64,000 nucleotides of DNA. Origin: JACCZR01 sp963830065. Its GTDB lineage: Bacteria > Actinomycetota > Thermoleophilia > Solirubrobacterales > Thermoleophilaceae. This document shows, piece after piece, positions 1 to 10,157 of the stretch (position 1 is the stretch's first letter; the number at the start of each line of letters is the position of its first letter). The position numbers and the translations under genes were made by a program. Below the pieces are notes generated by a model. It was not told where the DNA came from. It was given only the letters and a program-made list of their open reading frames with translations, and did not search any database. The stretch is taken from contig CAWHLA010000008.1 in assembly GCA_963830065.1 (NCBI GenBank), positions 1 through 64,000 on the forward strand. Direction: 5' to 3'.

Positions 1-629
1 GTTCGCCGGGGTCATCGGCCGGGACAGGAGGCCGACCACTTCGACCTCGTCGCCGACCCGGACCGCGTCGAGGAAACCGGGGTCGGTGTCGCCAATGACC
101 CGCTCGACGGAGAGCCGCAGCCGCCCGGACGCCGGTTTCCAGCCGCCGCCGAGGTACAGTTCGCGGACGATCAGCACCGTCACCGCCCGGTCGGTCTTGC
201 GGGCCGGGCCGTACAGGTCGGTCCGGCCCGCCCGGCGGACGGTCGGCGGCTCGTCGATCACCCCGCGGACCTTCGCCACGACCGGGGCCGGGCCGGCGGA
301 ATTGCCGATATCGTCCGCGTCGAAACTGCGGACATGGGTGTGGTGGCGGGCGGCCGCCAGCCCGGCGAAAGCAAACCCAGAGGGCGGCGACCGCGAGGTC
401 CGGCCGCCGGGCGCAGGGCGACGACCCAGGCGACCAGCCCGCCGACGGCGGCCGCCAGCTCGGCGTCCAGCGGCAGCGGCAAGTAGCGGTCGGCGACCAG
501 GCCGGCGGCGACGGCCAGGGCGACCGGCACGAGCAGGGCGCGGGCGAACTCCCGCCACGCCGGCTCGGCCGGCCGCGGCGGGGCGGGGTCGTCCGGCGGC
601 GGGACGGTCGGTTCGGGCGATGTCGTCAT
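1..629 (-). CDS. ComEC/Rec2-like protein, N-terminal part (partial, frameshifted)
   Basis: Starts at the ATG at 629 and runs off the left edge. The first ~65 residues are a Pro-rich cytoplasmic stretch followed by two hydrophobic segments (ALLVPVALAVAAGLVADRYL and, after PLPLDAEL, AAAVGGLVAWVVAL). A frame change occurs near 380. The next ~90 residues read RKTDRAVTVLIVRELYLGGG, then GRLRLSVERV, then VRVGDEVEVVGLLSRPMTPAN, which resembles the DUF4131 N-terminal domain of ComEC DNA-uptake channel proteins ('GD.V.V.G.L..P..P.NPG'). The membrane channel and the metallo-beta-lactamase domain would lie outside the window. It is divergent from aroB (58 bp apart). The family is inferred from the DUF4131-like pattern only. 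Confidence 0.6.
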
Positions 630-686
630 CGGTACGCTCGCGCCGCCGGCTGGTCGAACGCGAGTCGTACCTTCTGAAATGCCGGC

Positions 687-1793
687 ATGGAAACCGTTCG
701 CGTCAACCTCGGCCCGCGGTCCTACGACATCGCGATCACGCACCGCCGACCCGGCCGGCGTCGGGCCGTTCGTCCGCGGCCGGCTGCCGCAGACGTCGGA
801 CTCGCCCTCGTCGTCTGCGACGCGAACACGCAGCTGCACGCCCGGGCCGTCGTCGAAGCCGCTCTCGCGGCCGCCGGGTTCCGCACGGCGCTCGCCGCCG
901 TGCCCGCGGGCGAGGCGTCGAAGTCGCTGGACCGAACTCGCCGCAGCTTGTACGACGCGCCTGGACGACCTCGCCGGCCGACCGGCAGGACGGCGGTCGT
1001 CGCGGTCGGCGGCGGCGTCGTCGGCGACCTGGCCGGGTTCGCCGCCGCGACGTACAACCGCGGCCTGCCGCTGCTCATGGTGCCGACGACGCTGCTGGCG
1101 ATGGTCGATTCGTCGCGTCGGCGGGAAGGTCGGCATCAACCACCCGACGGGCAAGAACCTGATCGGCGCGTTCCACCAGCCGGCCGGCGTGTGGATCGAC
1201 ACCGCGTTCCTCGACACGCTGCCCGACCGCGAGTACCGCAGCGGGCTGGCCGAGGTGGTGAAGTACGGCGTCATCCTCGACGCCGACGTTCTTCGCGTGC
1301 CTGGAGGCGAACGCGGCCGCGGTCCTGCGCCCGCGACCCGGCGGCGGTGCGGCACGTCGTCGCGCCGGTCGTGCCGGCTGAAGGCCGACGTGGTCGAGAA
1401 GGACGAGCGCGAGGAGACCGGGCTGCGGGCGGTGCTGAACTACGGCCACACGTTCGCCCACGCCTTCGAGACGGTCGGCGGGTACGGGGCGTGGCTGCAC
1501 GGCGAGGCGGTCGCGGCCGGCATGGTCTGCGCGCGCCGGCTGGCCGAGCGGCTGGGCCTGATCCCGCCCGGACGTGACCGCGCGGCAGATGGAGCTGCTC
1601 GAAGCGTTCGGGCTGCCGACGGCGCCCGACCGCCGAGTGGCCGACGCGACGAGCTGATCGCGGTCGATGCGGCGCGACAAGAAGGCGGCCGGCGGGCGGA
1701 CTGCGGTTCGTCCTGCCCGACGCGGCTCGGCGAGGTGAACTGTTCGACGACGTGCCCGAGCAGCTCGTCCGCGAGGTGCTGGAGGCGCGATGA
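687..1793 (+). CDS. aroB: 3-dehydroquinate synthase (frameshifted)
   Basis: AroB converts DAHP to 3-dehydroquinate in the shikimate pathway, using NAD and a divalent metal. Across frames the protein starts METVRVNLGPRSYDIAITHR and shows the NAD-binding GGGVVGDLAGFAAATY, the substrate-loop PTTLLAMVDSSVGGKVGINH (one inserted base after the SS codons) and GKNLIGAFHQP. The metal-binding region follows with AEVVKYG, NYGHTFAHAFE and LHGEAVAAGM. The total of ~368 codons is normal for the family. At least six frame changes were needed, and several are single-base insertions, so sequencing error is likelier than decay. The stop TGA overlaps the ATG of the next gene. Confidence 0.88.
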
Positions 1794-3060
1794 CCTACTC
1801 GACGGCGCGGCCGCGTGGCTCCGCGAGCGGCTGTGGTATCGCCGAGTCGCGGCCGGGTCCGTGGCGTGGGCTCGTGTGGCTCGGCAGCCTCGCATCGGCG
1901 GACGGGCGCAAGGACGCCGACCTGAACGGCGAACTCGTCGGGGCCGACCACCTCGCGTTCTACACCGCCGCCCGGCTGATCCGCGACGGCCGGCCGGAGC
2001 AGCTGTACAACTACGACGTACCTCGACGAGAGTACCAGAGCGAACTCCTCGGCCGTGGGACTGGTGGACGGCGTTCGGGCTACCGCAACCCGCCGTTCTA
2101 CGCGCTGCTCTACCTCCCGACCGCCGGCCTGCCGTTCTACGCCGAGCTGCCGTGTCTGGACCGCGGCAGTCGGCTTCGCGCTGCCTGTCGCGCTCGCGAT
2201 CGTCAGCCTGCCTGCCGGCCGGACCGCACCCGTGGCCGCGCGCTCCCTGTGGGCGCTCACGTTCTACCCGGTGTTCGCGCGCCGATCAGCTTCGGGCAGA
2301 ACACGCTGCTCAGCCTCGGCGATCTTCGCCGGCGTGTACCGCCTGCTCGCGGCGACCGGCCGTTCGCCGCCGGGCTGGTCGCGGGGTTGCTCTGGTTCAA
2401 GCCGCAGCTGCTGCTCGGGCTGTTCGTGTGGTGGGCTGCTCGAATCCGCCGGCATATGGCCGTGCTGGCTCGGGGTGCGCGTCACCGGGGCGGTCCTCGC
2501 GGCGGTCAGTTGGCTCGCGCTGCCGGAGGCGTCGCGGGCGTTCGTCGGGACGCTCCGCGAGAACGTCGGGTTCGGCGGCGAGCAGTGGAACAAGCACACC
2601 CCGCGGGCGTTCTGGCGCGCTGCTCCTGCCGGGCCTGCCGCCGGCGGCGGTGACGCTGAGCTCGCTGACCCGCGGGTGCGTCGTTCGGCTCGCGGCCGCG
2701 GCTCGCTGGCGGTCGCGTGGTCGTCTGGCGCGGCGGACCGGCGGGCCGACCTGCTGTGATGTTCCCCGTCGCCGTGTTCCTGTCGCTGCTGGGCGTCGCC
2801 GCACACGCTCGTCTACGAGTGGGCGCTGCTCGTCGCCGCCGCCGTCCTGTGGTGACCGGTTCCCGCCGCGACTCGCGCGACGTGTGGCTCGTGCCTGTTC
2901 GCGCTGGCGTGGCTGGTGCTGGCCGTCGAGCACGCCGCTGCGCCAAGCTGCAGTTGAACGGTCGTCCCGATGGCCGTGCAGGTCGAGCGTGCCGGTGCTC
3001 GGGTGGGCGTGTCGGCTGGCGCGGCGCGCGGGAGTTGGCGCGGTCGGCGGACCGCGATAG
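1790..3060 (+). CDS. GT87/DUF2029-like membrane mannosyltransferase (frameshifted)
   Basis: The ATG at 1790 overlaps the aroB stop. Reconstructed pieces include GADHLAFYTAARLIRDGRPE with LYNYD, RNPPFYALLYLPTAGLPFYA, WALTFYPVFA, SFGQNTLL, FAAGLVAGLLWFKPQLLLGL and LARRELARSAD near the end. The early 'D...FY.AA.LI..G....LY', the 'NPP' and 'FKPQ' motifs, and alternating hydrophobic helices match the DUF2029/GT87 family. These are polyprenyl-phosphate-mannose-dependent transferases with about ten membrane segments. Length (~420 codons) fits. Its sugar acceptor cannot be inferred. The end is set at the TAG at 3058-3060 but is uncertain because of frame changes. Confidence 0.65.
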
Positions 3061-3235
3061 CCGCGACCGTCCGGCGGTCGTCGGGACGTGGCGCACCGAC
3101 AGCTCGCACCGACTGCCGAACCGGCGGCCGGCTCCTTGACCGACCCGCGCGGGGCGCAGAATCCCGACAGTCCGGCCGCACACCGCCCGTGCCCCGCCTC
3201 GCCGGCCACGCCTCCTCCTGACGGACACCGCGGAC

Positions 3236-4491
3236 ATGGCCAGCGGCGCGTCGGCTTGTGGCTGATCGGTGCGTGCGGCGGCGTCGGCAGCACGACCGCC
3301 CTCGGGCTCGCCGCCCTGGCCCGCGGGCTCGACCCCGACGACCGGCCTGGTCACCGCCCTGCCCCAGTTCGCCGGCCTCGACCTCGACGCGCCGGCCGCG
3401 TTCGTCGTCGGCGGGCACGACATCCGGCAGGCGTACTTCCGCCGCGGCCGTCGGCGAACTGCACGCAGCGGTCGAACGTCTTCGACGACCGCACGTCTGA
3501 CCGGCGTGCGACGGCCGACCTGGACGCGTGGTCGGCGAACGTCCGGCCCGGGGTGGTGTACCAGGCCGAACGCCGACGATCGCGGCCCTGGCCGACCGCC
3601 CCGACGTGCGGCCGTGCCGACACGCCGCGCGAGGCCGATCGAGCAGATCCAGGCCGACCTGCAAGGCGTTCCAGACCGCGCACAAGCTCGATCAGGTCGT
3701 GGTGGTGAACGCGGCCTCCACCGAGCCGCCGTTCGAGCTCGGCCGACGAGCACCAGTCGCTCGAGCGGCTCCTGCCGGCGCCTCGACCGCGCCGCGCCCG
3801 CCGGCCCTGCCGACGAGCAGCCTGTACGCCTTCGCCGCGCTCGACGCCGGGTTCCCGTACGTGAACCTCACGCCGTCGCCGCGGGGCGACGCTGCCCGGC
3901 GCTCGAGGAACTGGCCCGCAAGCGCGGACGTGCCGCACGGCGGGCAGGACCTGCAAGACCGGCGAGACGCTGCTGAAGTCGGTGCTGGCCCCGATGTTCG
4001 CCCGGCGGAACCTGCAGGTGCTGAGCTGGGTCGGGCACAACATCCTCGGCAACCGCGACGGGCTGGTGCTGAACGACCCGGAGAACAAGGCGTCGAAGGT
4101 GAAGAGCAAGGACGCAGCTGCTCGCGGAATTGCTCGGCTACAAGCCGCAGTCGCACGTGTCGATCGAGTACATCGAGTCGCTGGACGACTGGAAGACGGC
4201 GTGGGACCACATCCACTTCGAGGGCTTCCTCGGCACGAAGATGACGCTGCAGTTCACCTGGCAGGGGTGCGACTCGCTGCTGGCGGCCCCGCTGGTGATC
4301 GACCTGGCCCGGCTGGCGCTGCTCGCCCAGCGGCGCGGCGAGAGCGGGCTGATGCCGCACCTGGCGTGCTTCTTCAAGAGCCCGATCGGGCGTGGCCGAA
4401 CACGACTTCGGCAAGCAGTTCGCGATGCTGGAAGCAGTACCTGCAAGCGCAGCCGCAGAGACACAGAGGACACGGACGGATGAACGCGTGA
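3236..4491 (+). CDS. Inositol-1-phosphate synthase-like protein (frameshifted)
   Basis: Converts glucose 6-phosphate to inositol 1(3)-phosphate with NAD, the first step of inositol synthesis. The N-terminus shows a Rossmann loop, RRVGLWLIGACGGVGST. Later pieces include AFQTAHKLDQVVVVNAAST, PTSSLYAFAALDAG, FPYVNLTPSP and HGGQDLKTGETLLKSVLAP. These are followed by LQVLSWVGHNILGNRDG, the lysine-rich active-site region NKASKVKSKD and the C-terminal HIHFEGFLGTKM. The order and motifs match the MIPS family. About eight frame changes were bridged, and the start at 3236 needs one indel. It is followed within ~70 bp by a TIM-barrel isomerase, a likely pathway partner. Confidence 0.82.
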
Positions 4492-4528
4492 TCAATCCGA
4501 TCTGTCTGTCATCCTCGTGTCCTCTGTG
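4462..4528. repeat. Inverted repeat around the end of the inositol-phosphate synthase gene
   Basis: CACAGAGGACACG (4462-4474) and its exact reverse complement CGTGTCCTCTGTG (4516-4528) flank the stop codon at 4491 with a 41-nt spacer. It could form a weak terminator or be a dispersed intergenic repeat. There is no T-tract. Confidence 0.45.
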
Positions 4529-4562
4529 ACTCCGTGGTCGATCTCGCTTCACGAGACCACTC

Positions 4563-5451
4563 ATGCAACTCGCCTTCAGCACCAACGCCTACCTGAACCA
4601 CTCCTTCGCCGACGCCGTGCACGCGGCTGGCGGCGATCGGCTACCGCGGCGTCGAGATCATGGCCGACGTGCCGCACGCCTGGCCGGCGTACCTGCTCCC
4701 CGAGCAGAAGCAGGCCATCCGCGACGCCCTGGCGCAGAACAACCTGGCGATCTCGAACATCAACGCCTTCATGATGCACGCGGTCAACGACCCCCGGCAG
4801 AAGTACTGGCACCCGTCGTGGATCGAGCCGGACCGCCACTACCGCCAGGTCCGCATCGACCACACGAAGCGGGCCCTGACGCTGGCGAAGGAACTGGGCG
4901 CGACGTGCATCACCACCGAGCCGGGCGGGCCGGTCGAAGGGCGGCCGTGGGCCGAGTGCCTGAAGCTGTTCGTCGAGATGCTCAAGCCGGTCGTCGAGCA
5001 CGCGGAGAAGGAGGGGGTGCTGCTGCTGGTCGAGCCGGAGCCGGACCTGCTGATCGAGACGGCCGACCAGTACCTGGAGTTCGCGGCGACAGATCTCGTC
5101 GCCGTGCCTCGGGCTGAACTTCGACATCGGCCACTCGTACTGCGTCGAAGCGACGACCCGGCCGCGACGGTCCGCCGGCTGGCGAAGCTACATCCGCCAC
5201 GTCCACCTGGAAGACATCGCCGCGACGCGGGTCCACCACCACCTGATCCCCGGCGAGGGCGCGATCGACTTCGGCAGCGACGCTCGACGGCGCTGAAGGA
5301 CATCGGCTACGACGGCTGGGTGACGATCGAGCTGTACACCTGCCACGAGAACCCGGACCACGCCGCACGGACGGCCCGCGAGCGGGTGCTGAAGATCGCG
5401 GAGGACGTCGGGGTTGACGTTGGCGTGATTACTTCGATCGGCACTTCGTAG
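4563..5451 (+). CDS. Sugar phosphate isomerase/epimerase, TIM barrel (frameshifted)
   Basis: Starts MQLAFSTNAYLNHSFADAV at 4563. After one inserted base near 4625 it continues LAAIGYRGVEIMADVPHAWP. A clean stretch of ~140 residues follows, with ISNINAFMMHAVND, ELGATCITTEPGG and LLLVEPEP. The last part needs about five indels to read LNFDIGHSYC, YIRHVHLEDI, HHLIPGEGAIDF and GYDGWVTIELYTC. The E-P-E, D-x-GH, H-x-HxxD and terminal ExY residues are the usual metal-site pattern of the xylose-isomerase-like superfamily. The substrate is unknown, but the inositol-phosphate synthase next door suggests an inositol or related sugar path (inference). Confidence 0.75.
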
Positions 5452-5962
5452 CGATCGTGCCGAGCACGGTGCCTTCGCTTCACGCCGTGGCAGCTCGCGC
5501 ACGGCTTCCTCAGGGCGGGCACCACCGTTGCGGCGCCGGACGACCGGCTTGCCGTCCTTCGTCGCCGACCTGTTCGAGGTACGGCCTTGCCGTCCTTCAT
5601 CGCCGTACCGCCAGCTTCTCGAACCCGTCGTCGCCACGTTCTCGTCGCCCTCCGGCTAGCCGAGCGCACGTCGACCAGCCGGACGTAGTGGTGCCCTGCT
5701 TGTTCATCGCGTCGGAACGGCGGCACGCCACGCGTCGCCGTCCGGCGCGTGTCGCTCTGCTGGCGGACGTACGTCTCGGTGATGCCGATGACGGCGGTCT
5801 TGTCGCAGGTCGTCGAGCTTCTTCGCCTCGCTCCTGCGCCCGCTTCACCGCCTCGGGCTCGGCCGGCTCCTTCTGGCCGGTCGGCCACGACGCGACCGCC
5901 CGAGCCGACGCCGATCAGCGACGCTCGACCAACGACGCAGACAGCACGCGAATCCGCCGCAT
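5428..5962 (-). CDS. DUF3365/Tll0287-type haem protein (frameshifted)
   Basis: Reads MRRIRVLSASLV from the ATG at 5962, a short signal-like start. After several frame changes it continues KTAVIGITETYVRQQSDT, HYVRLVDVR and FEKLAV. Near the end it reads MKDGKAV, QVATKDGKPVVRAATVVP and then CASCHG, followed by TVLGTI.YEVPIE. The single CxxCH close to the C-terminus, preceded by 'R.AT.VP', and the terminal 'G....Y.VPI' match DUF3365-type sensor/haem proteins common in planctomycetes. It is probably periplasmic. It is convergent with, and slightly overlaps, the isomerase end; exact ends are uncertain by ~20 bp. Confidence 0.55.
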
Positions 5963-6064
5963 GACATCTCCTGCAACAGGAAAGGGCGATCCGCATGCGA
6001 CCAGTCTGCGGCGTGCTTGATTACGGATGTCAACGTCCTATATCGGCGACACGCCGCACGCGAT

Positions 6065-6924
6065 CTAGCTCGCTCGTCTTCCAGCAGCACTTCGGCGCTC
6101 GAGTCCTCGCGCGTCCTCCAGCCACGCCACGTCGCCGGAGTCCGCGAACCGCTTCACGCCGACCTCCTTGATCGCCGCGTCCGGCACCACCTTCAGCGGC
6201 GTGTACCGCGGGTGGTGGCTCTCCTTGTACGGGTCGTTCGCGGGCGGCGTTGTAGCAGCAGATCATCGCCCACCGCGGGTTGTCGCTCCTGTTCTGGTCG
6301 CTGCGGTGCAGCAGGTTCGAGTGGAAGAACAGCGCGTCGCCCGGGTCCATCTCGACGTACACGAGCGGGAACTGCTCCGGCCGCTTCAGCAATCTCCTCG
6401 ACCCGCTCGCGGTCGGCCCCGGCCTGGTCGCCGGTGAGGACGTGGTTGATCCGCCCGCAGTGGTGCGAGTTCTTGATCACCTGCAGGCAGCCGTTCTCCT
6501 TCGTGCACGGATCGACCGCGATGAACACGCTGGTGAGGTCAGCGGGTCAGCACGCCGTTCTGGTACCAGTAGCCGTAGTCCTGGTGCCACGCCCACGCCC
6601 CGCCGACCTTCGCGTCCTTCAGGATCATCTTCGAGTGGTAGTGGTACACCTCGCCGCCGAGCAGCTTCTCGCACGACCGGACCATCCGCTCGCACCGGGC
6701 GAACATGCCGTAGATGCCGTCGCCGGGGTGGTTCCACAGCGACAGCCGCACCACGCCCGCCCTCGCCGTCGGCCCGGCCGAACGACCGCTTGTCGAGTTC
6801 GTTGTCCTCCTTCGCGGACCGCTGGAGCAGGTCGATCTCCTCGGCGTCGAAGAACCCCTTGGCGAGGACGTAGCCGTCGGCGTGGTACTGGCGGACCGCG
6901 GTCGTCGGAGAGGATCGGCGGCAT
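6065..6924 (-). CDS. Phytanoyl-CoA dioxygenase (PhyH) family oxygenase (frameshifted)
   Basis: An Fe(II)/2-oxoglutarate oxygenase that hydroxylates an unknown substrate. From the ATG at 6924 it reads MPPILSD, then AVRQYHADGYVLAKGFFDAE, SKMILKDAKVGGAWAWHQDY and VFIAVDPCTKENGCLQVIKN. It continues with GSHH-like NSHHCGRINHV, the metal-proximal DALFFHSNLLHRSDQNRS and RWAMICCYNAA. The HxD pair is in WHQDY and the distal His in LLHRS, followed by the 2OG-binding Arg (RWA). Length (~285 codons) is typical. About four indels are needed. It is divergent from the dehydrogenase at 7022, with a palindrome between them. Confidence 0.8.
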
Positions 6925-6966
6925 GGCGAAACTCCGTGGAAGTGGATGGTCGATTCGCGACGTCGG

Positions 6967-6987
6967 TTGCGGTTACCATATCCGCAA
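6967..6987. promoter_or_regulatory. Palindromic operator candidate between divergent genes
   Basis: TTGCGG (6967-6972) and CCGCAA (6982-6987) form an inverted repeat with a 9-nt centre that is itself partly symmetric (TA at matching positions). It sits in the 97-bp gap between the PhyH gene and the membrane-bound dehydrogenase gene, where a shared repressor or activator site would be expected. Confidence 0.4.
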
Positions 6988-7021
6988 ATCGCGCCCTCCC
7001 CCAACCCGCCAGCGTCACACC

Positions 7022-10000
7022 ATGCGAATCGCTCACTCGTCCTGCTGCTCGTCCTGCTCGCCGCTCGCCGCGCTCGCGGCCGACGCCGCCGCACCCGAAG
7101 CCCGCCGACCGGCCGATCCCGCCGAAGGACGCGCCGCGAAAGATGACCGTGCCCGACGGGCTTCAAGGTCACGCTGTTCGCCGGCGAGCCGGACGTCGTG
7201 CAGCCGATCGCGTTCACGTTCGACGACCGCGGCCGGATGTGGGTCGTCGAGTGCCTCAGCTACCCGAAGTGGCGGCAGGACGGCAAGGGCAACGACCGCG
7301 TCGTCATCCTCGAAGACACCGACGGCGACGGCACGCACGACAAGAAGACCGTGTTCCTCGACAACGGCGTCGAACCTCTCCGGCATCGAACTCGGCTTCG
7401 GCGGCGTGTGGCTCTGCTCGTCGCCGAACCTCGTGTTCGTCCCCGACCTCGACAGGACGACAAGCCGGACGGCCCGCCGGAGGTGATGCTCGACGGCTGG
7501 AACATGAAGGACACCAAGCACAACGTCTTCAACTCCTGCTGGGGGCCGGACGGCTGGCTGTACGGCTGCAACGGCATCCAGGCGAAGGCGTGGGTCGGCA
7601 AGCCCGGCACGCCGGACAAGGACCGCGTCGTACATCGACTGCGGCGTGTGGCGCTACCACCCGACGCGGAAGACGTTCGAGGCGGTCGCCCACGGCACGA
7701 CCAACCCGTTCGGCCTCGACTGGGACGACTACGGCGAGATGTTCATCACCAACTGCGTGATCGACCACCTGTTCCACGTCGTCCCCGGCGGGCACTACGA
7801 GCGGATGTACGGCCAGGACGCGAACCCGCACACCTACGGGCTGATGAAGAGCTGCGTCGACCACAAGCACTGGGCCGGCGGCGACTGGACGAGTTCGCGC
7901 ACGACCGGCGTCGGCGGCGAAGCCGGAGCACTGCGACGCCGGCGGCGGCCACGCCCACAGCGGGCTGCGCGATCTACCTCGGCGACAACTTCCCGGCCGA
8001 GTACCGCAACACGCTGTTCACCTGCAACATCCACGGCAACCGGCTCAACCACGACGGCCTCGAACGCACCAGGAGCGGGCTACGTCGGCGTGCACGCCGC
8101 CGGACTTCCTGTTCGCCAACGACTCGTGGTTCCGCGGCATCTGCGTGAAGGACGGCCCGGACGGCGGGCTGTACGTCAGCGACTGGTGCGACACCGGCGA
8201 GTGCCACAACTACGACATGGCCGACACGACCAACGGCCGCATCTACCGCGTCGTGTACGGCGACGCCGAAGCCGTGGAAGGGCGACGTGTCGAAGCTGAC
8301 CGACGCGGAGCTGGTGAAGCTGCAACTGCACGCCGAACGACTGGTTCGTGCGGCAGGCCCGGCGGGTGCTGCAGGAGCGCGCCGCGGCCGGGAAGCTGGA
8401 GAAGGAGACCGCCGACGCGCTGCGGAAGCTGCTGAAGGACGACCGAGGACGTGCACCTGGAAGCTGCGGGCGCTGTGGGCGCTGCACGCGATCGGCGGGC
8501 TGACCGCGACGGACCTGCGTCGACCTGCTCGCGACACGCCGACGACGACGTCCGGGCGTGGGCCGTCCTGCTCGCCGTCGGAGCCGAGCACGCCGGCGAC
8601 GGAGCTCGTCGAGCGACTCGTCGCAGGCGACCGGCACGGAGGAGTCGCACGTTCGTGCTGCATCGTCGCCGGGGCGCTCCAGCGGCTGCACCGACGCCGA
8701 ACGGCCGCGAGCCTCGCGCGGCCGCCCTGCGTCAAGCGCGAGTCCTCGACACGGACGACCCGAACCTCGCGCTGCTGATGCTGGTACGCGCGTGCAGCAG
8801 GCGGTCGCCAGCACAGACCGAGGAGGCCGACTGGCTCGGCTTCCTCGATCGACGCCGACGCGCACCCGCTCGTCGCCGGCAACATCGCCCGGTACCTCGT
8901 CGCACCGGCCCGGCGACGAGCGCGACGCCCGGCTGACCGTCCTGATCGGCACATGACGCGAAGCACGGCTGCGAGCCGAGTCCAGCTCGACGTCCTGCTC
9001 GGCATCCGCGAAGCGCTCGCCGGGCTGCGCGAGCATCCCGCGCCGGCAGGGCTGGAGGCACGTGTACCCGGCAGCTCGCGCGAGCAGCGACCGCCGGAGG
9101 TCCGCACGCGAGGCCGAGGCGCTCGCCGTGCTGTTCGGCGACAAGGACGCGATCGCCGACGCTCGAAGCCCGCGTCACCGACACCAAGGCGAACCGGCCG
9201 ACGACCGGCGCCGCGGCCGTCGAACTGCTCGCCCGCCGCAAGCTCGCCGGACTTCGCCGACGACGCTCCAGCGGCTTGCTCGACGACCCGGCCGTGCGCG
9301 GCGCCGCGGTCCGCGGCGCTCGCCGCGCTTCCCCGACGCCGACACCCCGGCCGCGATCCTCAAGGCGTACCCGAAGTTCACCGCCGAGCCGAGAAGCCGA
9401 CGCGGTGCAGACGCTCGCGTCGCGCGCCGGCGTGCGCGAAGGCGCTGCTCGACGCCGTCGAGAAGGGCACGTCCCGCGGGCCGACGTGCCGCGTCGTCGC
9501 CGCCCGGCAGGTCCTCGCGCTCAACGACAAGGCGCTGACCGCCCGGCTCGAAAAGGTCTGGGGCAAGATCCGCCCGGCGTCGAAGGAGCGCGCCGCGCTC
9601 ACGAAGAAGTGGAAGGGCGACGCTCACCGACCGACGCGCTCAAGAAGGCCGACTGGCGCAACGGCCGGGTGCTGTTCACCAAGCACTGCGCCGCGTGCCA
9701 CAAGATGTTCGGCGAGGGGGCAGACGTCGGCCCGGAACTGACCGGCTCGCAGCGGACGAACCTCGACTACGTCCTCGAAAACGTCCTCGACCCGAGCGCC
9801 GTCGTGCCCCGCGAGTTCCGGATGATCGAACTTCACCCTCGACCGACGACCGCGCTCGTGTCCGGGCATCGTCCTCCGCGAGACGAAGGACGCGGTGACG
9901 GTCCGCACGACGAACGACACGCGTGATCCTGCCGACGCGCGACATCGACGCGCCGCAAGCCGACGAACGTGTCGATCATGCCCGAGGGGCTGTTCGACCA

Positions 10001-10073
10001 GATGAAGCCCGACGAGGTGCGCGACCTGGTCGCGTACCTGCGGGCGAAGGAACAGGTGCCGATACCGAAGTGA
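7022..10073 (+). CDS. PVC-type membrane-bound dehydrogenase with HEAT-like region and C-terminal cytochrome c (frameshifted)
   Basis: A very large secreted protein (~1,010 codons). It starts MRIAHSFVLLLVLLAARALA (one indel), a signal peptide. The beta-propeller part follows with MTVPDGFKVTLFAGEPDVVQ, IAFTFDDRGRMWVVECLSYP, RVVILEDTDGDGTHDKKTVF, HNVFNSCWGPDGWLYG and NPFGLDWDDYGEMFITNCVI. A middle, badly shifted region (about 8,290-9,600) is Ala/Leu-rich and repeat-like, as in HEAT-like linkers. The end has the haem site FTKHCAACHKMFGEGADVGP, then LTGSQR, YVLENVLDPSAVVP and MPEGLFDQMKPDEVRDLVAY. This architecture is typical of Planctomycetes and related phyla. It is probably a periplasmic sugar or polyol oxidoreductase, substrate unknown. 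About twenty frame changes were bridged. Confidence 0.85.
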
Positions 10074-10157
10074 AGTCGAAGCGGCCGCCGTCCAGGCCGG
10101 CAGGCCGGCACGATCCGAAGCTGCCGTTCGCGACTCGCTGTCGTTCGGGATCGCGCC

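Noticed and set aside
86..1162. Long plus-strand reading frames near the left edge and similar long frames throughout
   Set aside because: They are Arg/Pro/Ala-rich shadows of real genes in GC-rich DNA, with no motif or domain.
687..1793. The aroB gene being eboD
   Set aside because: Motifs PTTLLAMVDSS and GKNLIGAFHQP are canonical AroB; the ebo link rests only on neighbours.
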